A stretch of 6,174 nt of DNA from Candidatus Woesearchaeota archaeon. Its GTDB lineage: Archaea > Nanobdellota > Nanobdellia > Woesearchaeales > JAGVZT01. A program made the translations under genes and the position numbers. The notes under the pieces are model-generated. The model ran no database searches. It was given only the letters and a program-made list of their open reading frames with translations, and was not told the origin of the DNA. How positions within the stretch are numbered: the stretch's first letter is position 1; each line of letters begins with the position of its first letter. The stretch lies in the NCBI GenBank assembly GCA_019323665.1, contig JAHWHA010000125.1, positions 1 through 6,174 of the forward strand, in the 5' to 3' direction. Of the stretch, positions 1 to 6,078 are shown one piece after another.

Positions 1-2010
1 AACAATAACCTCTGCTTTGTGCACAATGAAGGCTCTTGGGAAATAGTTGTGATTTAGGTAGACGTAAACTGGAATTTTAACAGTAACCCACTCCTTACCA
101 CCATAGTGTATTCTCTGCTCCATTGCAGGATTCAGATACACAAGTTCAAGATCCTTGGAGTCAGCTTCAACAAACGCAGTATCACTGATTATATATTTTG
201 CATTCAGCAAATCCAATAGCTTCCAATTCTGGATATCACCCAGAGCAAAATTTAAATCAACAGACACAGGCAACTCAGTAGGCTCAACTCCTTTATGACC
301 ACTTATCAGATTAGTATACTCAACATAGTATGAGAGCATCAGAGGATCATATCCAGTGACTTTTTGAATACCATAACGGCCAGAGAAATGGTGGGGCAGA
401 ATGCTTTTTAGATCATAGACTCTGAACAAAGAGTCATCTTTCTCTATAAACTTAATAAGGTCGGATTTCACAAAGATACTATTGGGAGGAGCAGTATACA
501 CCATTGGCAGTGCATAGCTAAGCATGTCAGTGATTACCAATACAAGCAATAAGAGTTTTACAGTAGTTACCCAATTCTTGTTGTTTTTTAGCAAGAGCAA
601 AACAAATCCAGCACTGAGCACAAGGACACCAGCTTTCAACACATCAAGCAAAATGCCTTTATGAATACCTAAAATCTGTTTTTGATAATATTCGATAGGC
701 TTTGCTTCAGGATGGCCAATAATATGGGATTGCAGCAGCATGCTCTCACCATAATCAACTATTATGCCTTTGAGTTGGAATAAAACAGGAACCCCCAATA
801 GGAGAACAATCCCGATAAGCACAATAATCCTACCAAGCTTTTTGACATTAACTTGATTCTTTAGGCTTGTTATATAATCAGTACCGTACCCTGCAAAAAT
901 TGACAAGCAGAAACTTAAAATGAAAGTAGTTGATCCAGGTATCCTAAAAAGCTTAAAAATTGGAAACAAGTACAAGACTGAAAAGAAGGGTGTGTATTTC
1001 CCGAATGCGTGCAACAACCAGAATAATCCTAATAATATATAAAAAGCATTTTCTCGCTTCCTTTTATAAACCAATCCAACACAAGCCAACAGCAAGCCCA
1101 ATACACCTATGTATGCTTCAAGCTCCCACCAACCGCCTGTGCCCCAGTATGTGTTCTTATGCCAAGAGCCGAAAAAGTTTGGGAAAATGTAGTTGATTAA
1201 CTCCCAAGGAGGCATTGAACCCATCACAGAAACCTCATAGCTCGAATTCACATTACGCGTTGCGTAATTAGCAAGCTGCAGAGCAGGCAAGAGATGTATT
1301 GAGGATAACATCATTGCAATAGCTACTGAAGACACAAAAAGCATAGTAAGCCTACGCTTGTCCTCTTGAGAAAAAATCATATAAACAAAATAAAATGCTA
1401 TACTCAAGCAGCAATAGAAATAATTGCGTATCATTCCCACATGGAACTGTAAAGCCAACCCTATTCCAAGCAACACAGCATACACAAACCTTTTCCTTTT
1501 ACACATAAGCTCGAAAAGCAGAAATATAGCCGGCAACCAGCAGATTGACAGAGTCTCAGTCACAGAACCCACAAAAAGCTTTGCCATTATCGCGCCACTC
1601 AGCATGAAAGAGACTGCGCCAATAAGGCTGCCGACTCTTGTTATACTCTTGAATCTTAACAAGAAATACATCGAAATACCCGCAAAAAAAATGTGGAACA
1701 TAAAGATATAAGCATAGGCAATCTCTGGCTTAAGCAAAATAAACAGTAGGTTCGCTGGATAGAAAAACATAGCAACTGACAGATTACCCAAAAAAGGAGT
1801 GCCGCTGAAAATCTGTGGATACCATAGAGGTAATTGTTTGAACTCATGAAAACTCTGATAAAAAAAATATTTCCAGGGAGTATAGGCACCAACAAGGTCA
1901 TAACCAGCTGAGACAAGCCATGTTGGATGAGCTAGAACCTGATTGAACAACACAAGAGTGAGAGCTAACAGTAGTAGAATGGCTAACACTCTCTTGCTTC
2001 TCTCTCTCAT
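1..2010 (-). CDS. YfhO-family polytopic membrane protein (GT-C-like), C-terminus cut off by the window edge
   Basis: The frame stays open for 670 codons from ATG 2010 to the left edge, so the C-terminus is missing. An in-frame TAG just upstream fixes the start; an AGGGGG Shine-Dalgarno-like run lies in the 16-nt gap after the TylF-type gene, so the two are probably co-transcribed. YfhO hallmarks seen: GYDLVGAYTPW (about 36-46, Asp38 in the first extracytoplasmic loop), LPLWYPQIFSGTPFLGN (60-76), a PPWELINYIFPNFFG stretch (267-281), LFRIPG (354-359), FAGYGTDY (372-379), then LLNAKYII (601-608) and YFPRAFIV (656-663) in a C-terminal soluble part. A hydrophobic helix at about 7-27 begins a series of roughly a dozen membrane segments up to residue 500. 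Members of this family have a GT-C-type fold and are linked to transferring lipid-carried sugars onto cell-surface polymers; the acceptor here is unknown. Arginine codons are mostly AGA/AGG. Family assignment is firm; the glycan role is inferred. Confidence 0.88.
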   Translation of the reverse strand, partial: MRERSKRVLAILLLLALTLVLFNQVLAHPTWLVSAGYDLVGAYTPWKYFFYQSFHEFKQLPLWYPQIFSGTPFLGNLSVAMFFYPANLLFILLKPEIAYAYIFMFHIFFAGISMYFLLRFKSITRVGSLIGAVSFMLSGAIMAKLFVGSVTETLSICWLPAIFLLFELMCKRKRFVYAVLLGIGLALQFHVGMIRNYFYCCLSIAFYFVYMIFSQEDKRRLTMLFVSSVAIAMMLSSIHLLPALQLANYATRNVNSSYEVSVMGSMPPWELINYIFPNFFGSWHKNTYWGTGGWWELEAYIGVLGLLLACVGLVYKRKRENAFYILLGLFWLLHAFGKYTPFFSVLYLFPIFKLFRIPGSTTFILSFCLSIFAGYGTDYITSLKNQVNVKKLGRIIVLIGIVLLLGVPVLFQLKGIIVDYGESMLLQSHIIGHPEAKPIEYYQKQILGIHKGILLDVLKAGVLVLSAGFVLLLLKNNKNWVTTVKLLLLVLVITDMLSYALPMVYTAPPNSIFVKSDLIKFIEKDDSLFRVYDLKSILPHHFSGRYGIQKVTGYDPLMLSYYVEYTNLISGHKGVEPTELPVSVDLNFALGDIQNWKLLDLLNAKYIISDTAFVEADSKDLELVYLNPAMEQRIHYGGKEWVTVKIPVYVYLNHNYFPRAFIVHKAEVIV

Positions 2011-2026
2011 TGACCCAACCCCCTAA

Positions 2027-2797
2027 TCATAACTTGATTCCAACCCTGCAAGTGTAATCCACACGGTTCAGAAGCATATTAATTTTATGCTTTTTGAAAT
2101 AGTTGTCAACAGCTACTCTTGCACCTGCAAAATGTCCGTAATCGTCAATTATAAGAACCCCTTTTTTCTGCAGCCTTGGAAAAAGATGAACAAGCTCATG
2201 ATGTGTAGACTCATACCAGTCTGTATCAAGTCTTAATAATGAGATTGTTTTTGGCCTAGTTTCAGGGATAGTATTCTCAACTTTTCCTTTTACAAAAACA
2301 ATATTCTCTGCAGGATAGCCGATTGAAAACATATTGCGCTTCACCCTATCCAATGGAGCGTACCCCATGTCATTGTGTGTGCTTTTGTGCGCTTTTCTCC
2401 ATTGCCCCATTACTGGAGCAGAATCAGATATCCTGCAATCCTTTGCTGTAGGTTTGGACATACCCTCAAAAGTGTCATAAAGATACAGTTTTCGATTAGT
2501 TATACCCATACTAAGCAGGGCGTAAGCCATGAGCATTGAGCTACCACCTTCCCACACACCGCACTCAACAAAAGCGCCTGGCACATTTGCTTTTACCACA
2601 TACTCAACTGATTTGTACAAAGCATACATCCTCTCAATCGAGGTCATTGAGTATTTGTTACATTTGAAATATATCCCTCTGAAGCGGTTATCCATCTCCT
2701 GTGGGAACCCTTTAAAAATAGAGAAATACTCTTTGTGTGCCCCCATTATTAGCATGTTCTTGCCAACCCTGATGATTCTGTTATATCTTTGAATCAT
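2027..2797 (-). CDS. TylF/MycF-family SAM-dependent sugar O-methyltransferase
   Basis: A complete 256-residue protein if started at ATG 2797. It matches the macrocin O-methyltransferase (TylF) family along its length: SAM-binding ECGVWEGGSS (78-87), YDTFEGM (107-113), LDTDWYEST (190-198) and IIDDYGHFAGAR (216-227). The acidic residues of LDTDWYEST and the DDYG motif are where family members bind the metal and place the catalytic acid. Characterised relatives methylate sugar hydroxyls on macrolides; genes like this also occur in polysaccharide clusters, so a glycan sugar is the likely acceptor here. The frame stays open upstream to 2959, but that part overlaps the radical SAM gene, has no family motif and reads like translated AT-rich spacer. 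ATG 2797 lies about 26 nt from a TATA box and has no Shine-Dalgarno, fitting a leaderless transcript. The stop TGA is 16 nt before the membrane-protein gene. Family firm, exact substrate unknown. Confidence 0.92.
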   Translation of the reverse strand: MIQRYNRIIRVGKNMLIMGAHKEYFSIFKGFPQEMDNRFRGIYFKCNKYSMTSIERMYALYKSVEYVVKANVPGAFVECGVWEGGSSMLMAYALLSMGITNRKLYLYDTFEGMSKPTAKDCRISDSAPVMGQWRKAHKSTHNDMGYAPLDRVKRNMFSIGYPAENIVFVKGKVENTIPETRPKTISLLRLDTDWYESTHHELVHLFPRLQKKGVLIIDDYGHFAGARVAVDNYFKKHKINMLLNRVDYTCRVGIKL

Positions 2798-2819
2798 ACA
2801 TTTGGAAAGTGGAAGAATG

Positions 2820-2834
2820 TATATATAGATTTCG
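2820..2834 (-). promoter_or_regulatory. Archaeal BRE/TATA promoter for the TylF-type gene (probably leaderless)
   Basis: On the minus strand a BRE-like CGAAAT (2834-2829) is followed directly by a TATA box, CTATATATA (2828-2820). The TATA centre is about 26 nt before the A of ATG 2797. Archaeal transcription usually starts about 22-27 nt downstream of the TATA centre, so the transcript should begin at or next to the start codon. No GGTGA-type site lies between. The 100-nt gap between the radical SAM stop and this ATG also holds short T runs (for example five T at 2847-2843) that could end the upstream transcript, but no strong hairpin is visible. Confidence 0.68.
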
Positions 2835-2897
2835 AAGTGCTTAAAAACACATTTTTTATCAAAACTTGTTTTACTGTAAGTAATACAGGTTATAGTG

Positions 2898-3968
2898 TTA
2901 TTTTTTAAACCAGAACTTATTGAAAACAAATGCAGGTTCCATATGACACATGATTCCACACGTGCAATTAGCTAATTTTATTCGAACTCTTTGGTACTCA
3001 CGAGAGAACCAAATCTCTCTGATGGATTTGTCGCGCACATTTGCAGCACGTTTCTCCAACCCCATGAAATAGATGCAAGGATATACATTCCCAAAAGGGT
3101 CAATATGCAGATCCGTGTAAGGTGCAAAACATTTTATCTTCGGGGTTTTCCCTTGGAGTAACCCTAGCACATGGTTCAAGAACTCAGTAGATAAATCATA
3201 ATATCCCTCTTTGTTGTTGAGCATATTTAAATATAGCTTCTGGAGCTTGAGGTTGAAATCAGCACCTTGAATGTTCTTTTTTGTTTTCAACTCGTGTACG
3301 GGGTAGGGTGTAATTACATCGACACCGAGTTCGCGGATATTTTTTATGGTCTCTTGAATTGAATCAATATTCTCGTTGAGGATTACGAGGTTTGCATTGA
3401 TCTGCAGTTGCTTGTTTTTTGAATCTCTCAGCTCCACCAGGTTTTTTATTCCCTGCACAACATCATCCAGCCTGTCTACGCCTCTAATCTTTTTGTAGGT
3501 CTCTCTATCCATGGTATCCAATGATACTGTTACAATATCTACTCCTGCATTAACAAGTTGAGCTGCATTCCCCTTATTAGCCAGGAGAAACCCATTTGTT
3601 GAGACTTGTACAAGGATTCTTTTAGATTTAACATAACCGATCAATTCAAAAATATCCTTTCTTAATAATGGTTCGCCGCCAAAAAATGAGAACACTGAAC
3701 AGTTTAGCCTGCTAACTTGATCAACAATATCCTTGAACTCTTCAGTTGAGAGTTCATCTTCACACCCACGGGAGCGGAAGTCACACATCTTGCATAGAGA
3801 GTTGCATTTCCATGAAGGAGCAACAATGACATTTATTGGTCCAATTAACATTTTCCCTGTATAGGCAGAAAGAAGAATTCTCGCAAAGTTGATAGTTGTT
3901 CTTGGGAACCAGAGAAAATCACCCTCCTTGAATTTTGACAGCATGATATTAAGATATTTCTTGCGCAT
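2898..3968 (-). CDS. Radical SAM enzyme with C-terminal SPASM-like cysteines
   Basis: A 356-residue protein from ATG 3968. The radical SAM core opens with CNSLCKMC (C55, C59, C62; CxxxCxxC), which binds the [4Fe-4S] cluster that cleaves S-adenosylmethionine. FFGGEP (95-100) is the SAM-binding GGE motif; STNG (123-126) and SLD (149-151) match later core strands. The C-terminus has an auxiliary-cluster region: C280, GNVYPC ending at C298, NVRDKSIREIW (310-320), then CTCGIMC (C335, C337, C341). The C280-x12-G-x4-C298 part fits SPASM, but the last cysteines are packed more tightly than the usual SPASM spacing. Such enzymes modify peptides, sugars or lipids; the substrate cannot be read from the sequence. 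The ATG overlaps the TGA of the methyltransferase by one base (TGATG), so translation is probably coupled. GTG 3971 is an alternative start, and an in-frame TGA upstream excludes longer forms. Stop is TAA. Confidence 0.9.
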   Translation of the reverse strand: MRKKYLNIMLSKFKEGDFLWFPRTTINFARILLSAYTGKMLIGPINVIVAPSWKCNSLCKMCDFRSRGCEDELSTEEFKDIVDQVSRLNCSVFSFFGGEPLLRKDIFELIGYVKSKRILVQVSTNGFLLANKGNAAQLVNAGVDIVTVSLDTMDRETYKKIRGVDRLDDVVQGIKNLVELRDSKNKQLQINANLVILNENIDSIQETIKNIRELGVDVITPYPVHELKTKKNIQGADFNLKLQKLYLNMLNNKEGYYDLSTEFLNHVLGLLQGKTPKIKCFAPYTDLHIDPFGNVYPCIYFMGLEKRAANVRDKSIREIWFSREYQRVRIKLANCTCGIMCHMEPAFVFNKFWFKK

Positions 3969-4678
3969 CACACCTCACCACACATCACCACACCTGAACC
4001 CTGCCATCTTAGCAGAGGTATTTTCTCCATTGTCTCGCTCAACCAGATAACTGGTTTCATCAGCCTTTTGGGAGTAAACGGAATCATGAAGAGAAAAGGC
4101 CTAATAGAAAAATTATTTGCACCCTTGAAAAAAGATTTATAATCCCAAGGCTTATAAGAGTTTTCTCCTGCAGCTTGATATTTCTTGCTAATTCTTTCCA
4201 TCACCTTGCGAATTATGCAAATACCATTTGCTTCAATCAGAAAAATATATTTACTTGAAACCCGCATCATCTCTCTTGCCATCTTCCTTGGATTACTCAC
4301 GTGATGCATCACATCAATCGCAAACACCAAATCATAGCTGTTATCTTAGAATCTCGATAAATCTTGGGCATCAGATTGATAGTCCTTGAAGCCTTGCTCT
4401 TTAAGCTTCTTTACACCCTCTTTAGAGATTTCAGTTGCCACGTATGATTTTATAAAACCCGGATTCTTTTTTTTAATAAGCTCACTCACCTCACCATTAC
4501 CGGCGCCCAATTCAAGTACTCTCATTGGGGGTTTGCCCTTGAAGCAGTCAAAGAAAACTCTTAGATATTTTGGAACTTTATATTCTATGGCTATCTTGCC
4601 ATCCCACTTCTCCTTGAAGCACCCGTTTTCACTGTATATACGATCGTAGCATTCAATCATGTGTTTTTTACGTTCCAT
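3968..4678 (-). pseudogene. Class I SAM-dependent methyltransferase interrupted by an in-frame TAA
   Basis: Two open segments in the same frame (4678-4349 and 4345-3968) form one 237-codon reading frame with a single TAA at codon 111 (4348-4346). Motif I, VLELGAGNGE (54-63), and an acidic residue in VATEIS (80-85) form the SAM pocket. After the stop, DNSYDLVFAIDVMHHVSNP continues exactly where Methyltransf_11-type proteins have their post-strand-4 motif, so the interruption falls inside a conserved stretch with no frame change. The downstream part has no ATG near its beginning. The first part alone would be 110 residues with an incomplete Rossmann fold. One base change from AAA, GAA or CAA would explain the stop. 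It could be a recent pseudogene, a sequencing or assembly error, or a read-through codon; the first two are likelier. The gene follows its own promoter and overlaps the radical SAM start. Substrate unknown, probably a glycan or lipid carrier given the neighbours. Confidence 0.8.
3972..3993 (-). promoter_or_regulatory. Duplicated Shine-Dalgarno region at the methyltransferase/radical SAM overlap
   Basis: On the plus strand the 9-mer TCACCACAC occurs at 3975-3983 and again at 3985-3993, separated by one base. Read on the minus strand, this last stretch of the methyltransferase gene offers two GGTGA sites, GGTGAT and GGTGAG. The second ends 6 nt before ATG 3968 and best supports that start. The first is farther out and may be redundant or a by-product of the short duplication. 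Confidence 0.5.
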
Positions 4679-4708
4679 GTTCCCCCAGCAGAGAAAGTTC
4701 TGTTTTAA

Positions 4709-4722
4709 ATATAAAGCTTTCC
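4709..4722 (-). promoter_or_regulatory. Archaeal BRE/TATA promoter for the methyltransferase-radical SAM pair
   Basis: On the minus strand GGAAAG (4722-4717), a BRE-like element, is followed by CTTTATAT (4716-4709). The TATA centre lies about 34 nt before ATG 4678, predicting a start of transcription about 8 nt ahead of the ATG and a very short leader. A GGGGG run just upstream of the ATG is only a weak ribosome-binding site. The gap begins with a T-rich TTTATTATT directly after the transaldolase stop, which could act as a simple U-rich terminator for the upstream unit. Confidence 0.58.
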
Positions 4723-4735
4723 AATCAATAATAAA

Positions 4736-5398
4736 TCACTTCTTAAGAGGCTGCACTCTCTTGAACTCTTCCCATGAGTCTAAAAACTCCCTGATTGTTG
4801 ATTCTGTCCTCGGATGCAAAGGCATCTTGTTTAGGATATCAGGTGGAATCGTTAGCACATGTGCACCACTGAGTATAGCCCTATTCACATGAGAGAGCTG
4901 CCTTAAGCTTCCGACAATTATCTTTGATTCAATGTTGTGCTGTTTGAAAGCATTTACTGTGTCATTCGTAACACGCTGAGCATCATATCCCATATCCTCA
5001 ATACGCCCCCAGAACAAACTCACATAGGTTGCGCCAGCTTTGGCAGCAAGCACAGCCTGCTGCATATTCATGCAAGCTGTGACATTTGTCTTTATACCCT
5101 TTTCAGTAAGTATCTTCACAACCCTTAACCCATCAGAGCCCATAGGGATTTTAATGACAACATTATCACCCCATTTGGCATAGTGCTCTGCCTCCTTAAT
5201 CATCCCATCTGGATCATTTGTTGTGACTTCGATGCTAACAGGCCCAGGCACAATTTTGAGGATATCTTTCATCCGGGTCTCAAAATGCGAATTCTCCTTT
5301 GCCACAATAATTGGGTTTGTGGTGCACCCGTTAACAATACCCTGATCAACAGCTTTGTTTATTGCCTCAAGATTTGCCGTATCAATAAATATCTCCAT
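4736..5398 (-). CDS. tal: Transaldolase, small TalC/FSA-like subfamily
   Basis: A complete 220-residue class I aldolase, the usual length for the short TalC/MipB/FSA subfamily. Motifs in order: FIDTAN (4-9, Asp6), TTNP (26-29), VSIEVTT (54-60), VVIKIPM (80-86) with Schiff-base Lys83, NVTACM (105-110) and VSLFWGRIED (126-135). Residues that separate true transaldolases from fructose-6-phosphate aldolases, as remembered from studied family members, point to transaldolase: Glu57 where FSA has Gln, and Phe129 where FSA has Tyr. The Leu-Phe-Trp in VSLFWGR replaces the common Pro-Phe/Tyr-Val. Transaldolase moves a dihydroxyacetone unit between fructose 6-phosphate and erythrose 4-phosphate, giving sedoheptulose 7-phosphate in the cytoplasm. 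Standing 12 nt after a phosphoheptose-isomerase-like gene, it probably feeds heptose synthesis. The start is supported by GAGGTGAT at 5411-5404, which overlaps the preceding TAG stop. Family firm, specificity inferred. Confidence 0.92.
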   Translation of the reverse strand: MEIFIDTANLEAINKAVDQGIVNGCTTNPIIVAKENSHFETRMKDILKIVPGPVSIEVTTNDPDGMIKEAEHYAKWGDNVVIKIPMGSDGLRVVKILTEKGIKTNVTACMNMQQAVLAAKAGATYVSLFWGRIEDMGYDAQRVTNDTVNAFKQHNIESKIIVGSLRQLSHVNRAILSGAHVLTIPPDILNKMPLHPRTESTIREFLDSWEEFKRVQPLKK

Positions 5399-5403
5399 TT
5401 TGC

Positions 5404-5411
5404 ATCACCTC
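5404..5411 (-). promoter_or_regulatory. Strong Shine-Dalgarno of the transaldolase gene
   Basis: GAGGTGAT on the minus strand, fully complementary to the AUCACCUC tail of 16S rRNA, sits 5 nt before ATG 5398. Its first base is also the last base of the upstream gene's TAG stop, so the two genes are very likely translated from one message. Confidence 0.8.
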
Positions 5412-6040
5412 TATTTGTGCACCACAGGCACTTCCATTTTCTGTTTGAGCAAAGTTATTATCATGTGATGTACTACGCCGTGCAAACCCTCAACATGCGG
5501 AGTCGAGTCTTTTGGCACAACAATGCATGCATCGCACATCTGTTTCATGGCACCTCCATCAAAACCAGCTATGCCAACAGTCTTGGCGCATTTCTCCTTT
5601 GCATACTGCATTGCCTTGAGCATATTTTGAGACCATATAGCACCCTGTTTTTTTAAAGAGCCTCCATGAACGCTGAAGCCAACAACCACATCACCATTGT
5701 TAAGAAAACCCTCAAGCTGGCCAGCATACAGATGATCCCAACCAACATCATTGATCCAGGCACTCATCACAGGCACATTGTCATTGAGGCTGATTGCCCT
5801 GAAGCGCTGTTTGCCAGGTTTATGTGTGGGCTTTTGCAGGTCGCAGACCAAATGACAAGCTGCTGCCGCACTCCCTCCATTGCCCATCACAAACACCTGC
5901 TTGTCCTGCTGCCAAGCCTCAAAAAGTATATCAACAACCTTCTTCACCTCATTAACATCAACCTGCTGGATGATCTCTGCAGTCTCTTTTAGGTAATTGC
6001 TAATAAACTTATGATCTGCTGTCAAGCCTGTTCCTCCCAT
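5411..6040 (-). CDS. SIS-domain phosphosugar isomerase, GmhA-like (probable sedoheptulose 7-phosphate isomerase)
   Basis: A 209-residue single-SIS protein, close to the length of phosphoheptose isomerases. Motifs: VMGNGGSAAAACH (51-63), the phosphate-binding loop; RAISLNDNVPVMSAWIND (81-98); GFSVHGGS (121-128), the second serine-containing loop; GIAGFDGG (156-163); and VEGLHGVVHH (183-192), aligned with the helix carrying the catalytic His in GmhA. GmhA converts sedoheptulose 7-phosphate to D-glycero-D-manno-heptose 7-phosphate in the cytoplasm. The catalytic Glu of E. coli GmhA (in its AEEL segment) appears to align with Asp67 in HLVCDL here, and the usual STSGNS loop is SVHGGS, so it belongs to a side branch. 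The transaldolase after it and the GHMP kinase before it support heptose phosphate as substrate. Start ATG 6040 has GAGGTGAT upstream (6051-6044). Another ketose/aldose phosphate substrate remains possible. Confidence 0.85.
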   Translation of the reverse strand: MGGTGLTADHKFISNYLKETAEIIQQVDVNEVKKVVDILFEAWQQDKQVFVMGNGGSAAAACHLVCDLQKPTHKPGKQRFRAISLNDNVPVMSAWINDVGWDHLYAGQLEGFLNNGDVVVGFSVHGGSLKKQGAIWSQNMLKAMQYAKEKCAKTVGIAGFDGGAMKQMCDACIVVPKDSTPHVEGLHGVVHHMIITLLKQKMEVPVVHK

Positions 6041-6043
6041 TTA

Positions 6044-6051
6044 ATCACCTC
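6044..6051 (-). promoter_or_regulatory. Strong Shine-Dalgarno of the SIS-domain gene
   Basis: GAGGTGAT on the minus strand lies 3 nt before ATG 6040, with GGTG spaced 5 nt from the start. It fixes the start codon. The 38-nt gap to the upstream kinase stop has no convincing BRE/TATA element, so the gene probably shares the kinase transcript. Confidence 0.75.
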
Positions 6052-6078
6052 ATTTTACCTCAAATATGGATAATTCAC

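Noticed and set aside
960..1711. Plus-strand reading frames of 78 and 95 residues
   Set aside because: Both are antisense to the membrane-protein gene and have no motif or start signal.
1656..1916. 86-residue minus-strand reading frame
   Set aside because: It lies out of frame within the YfhO-family gene, whose frame carries strong family motifs across this stretch; it is a shadow.
2871..2883. Small palindrome (TTACT-GTA-AGTAA) in the gap before the TylF-type gene
   Set aside because: Five-base arms in AT-rich DNA arise easily by chance. It is too short to call an operator or terminator.
2798..2959. N-terminal extension of the TylF-type protein (54 extra residues starting at 2959)
   Set aside because: It overlaps the end of the radical SAM gene, lacks family motifs, reads like AT-rich spacer and contains the BRE/TATA promoter. 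ATG 2797 fits the promoter spacing.
3969..3971. GTG start for the radical SAM protein
   Set aside because: The adjacent ATG at 3968 is a better start codon, has a GGTGA site at normal spacing and makes the common TGATG overlap. The difference is one residue.
3968..4330. Independent 120-residue protein starting at a TTG (4330)
   Set aside because: It is the in-frame continuation of the methyltransferase after the TAA. It has no Shine-Dalgarno or promoter and begins in the middle of a conserved motif.
4346..4348. Recoding of the TAA as selenocysteine or pyrrolysine
   Set aside because: Selenocysteine uses TGA and pyrrolysine uses TAG. TAA also ends the radical SAM gene here, so reassignment is unlikely.
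5183..5992. Plus-strand reading frames of 157 and 108 residues opposite the transaldolase and SIS genes
   Set aside because: They are antisense to well-supported genes, are rich in Cys and His as antisense translations often are, and show no recognisable motif or ribosome-binding site.
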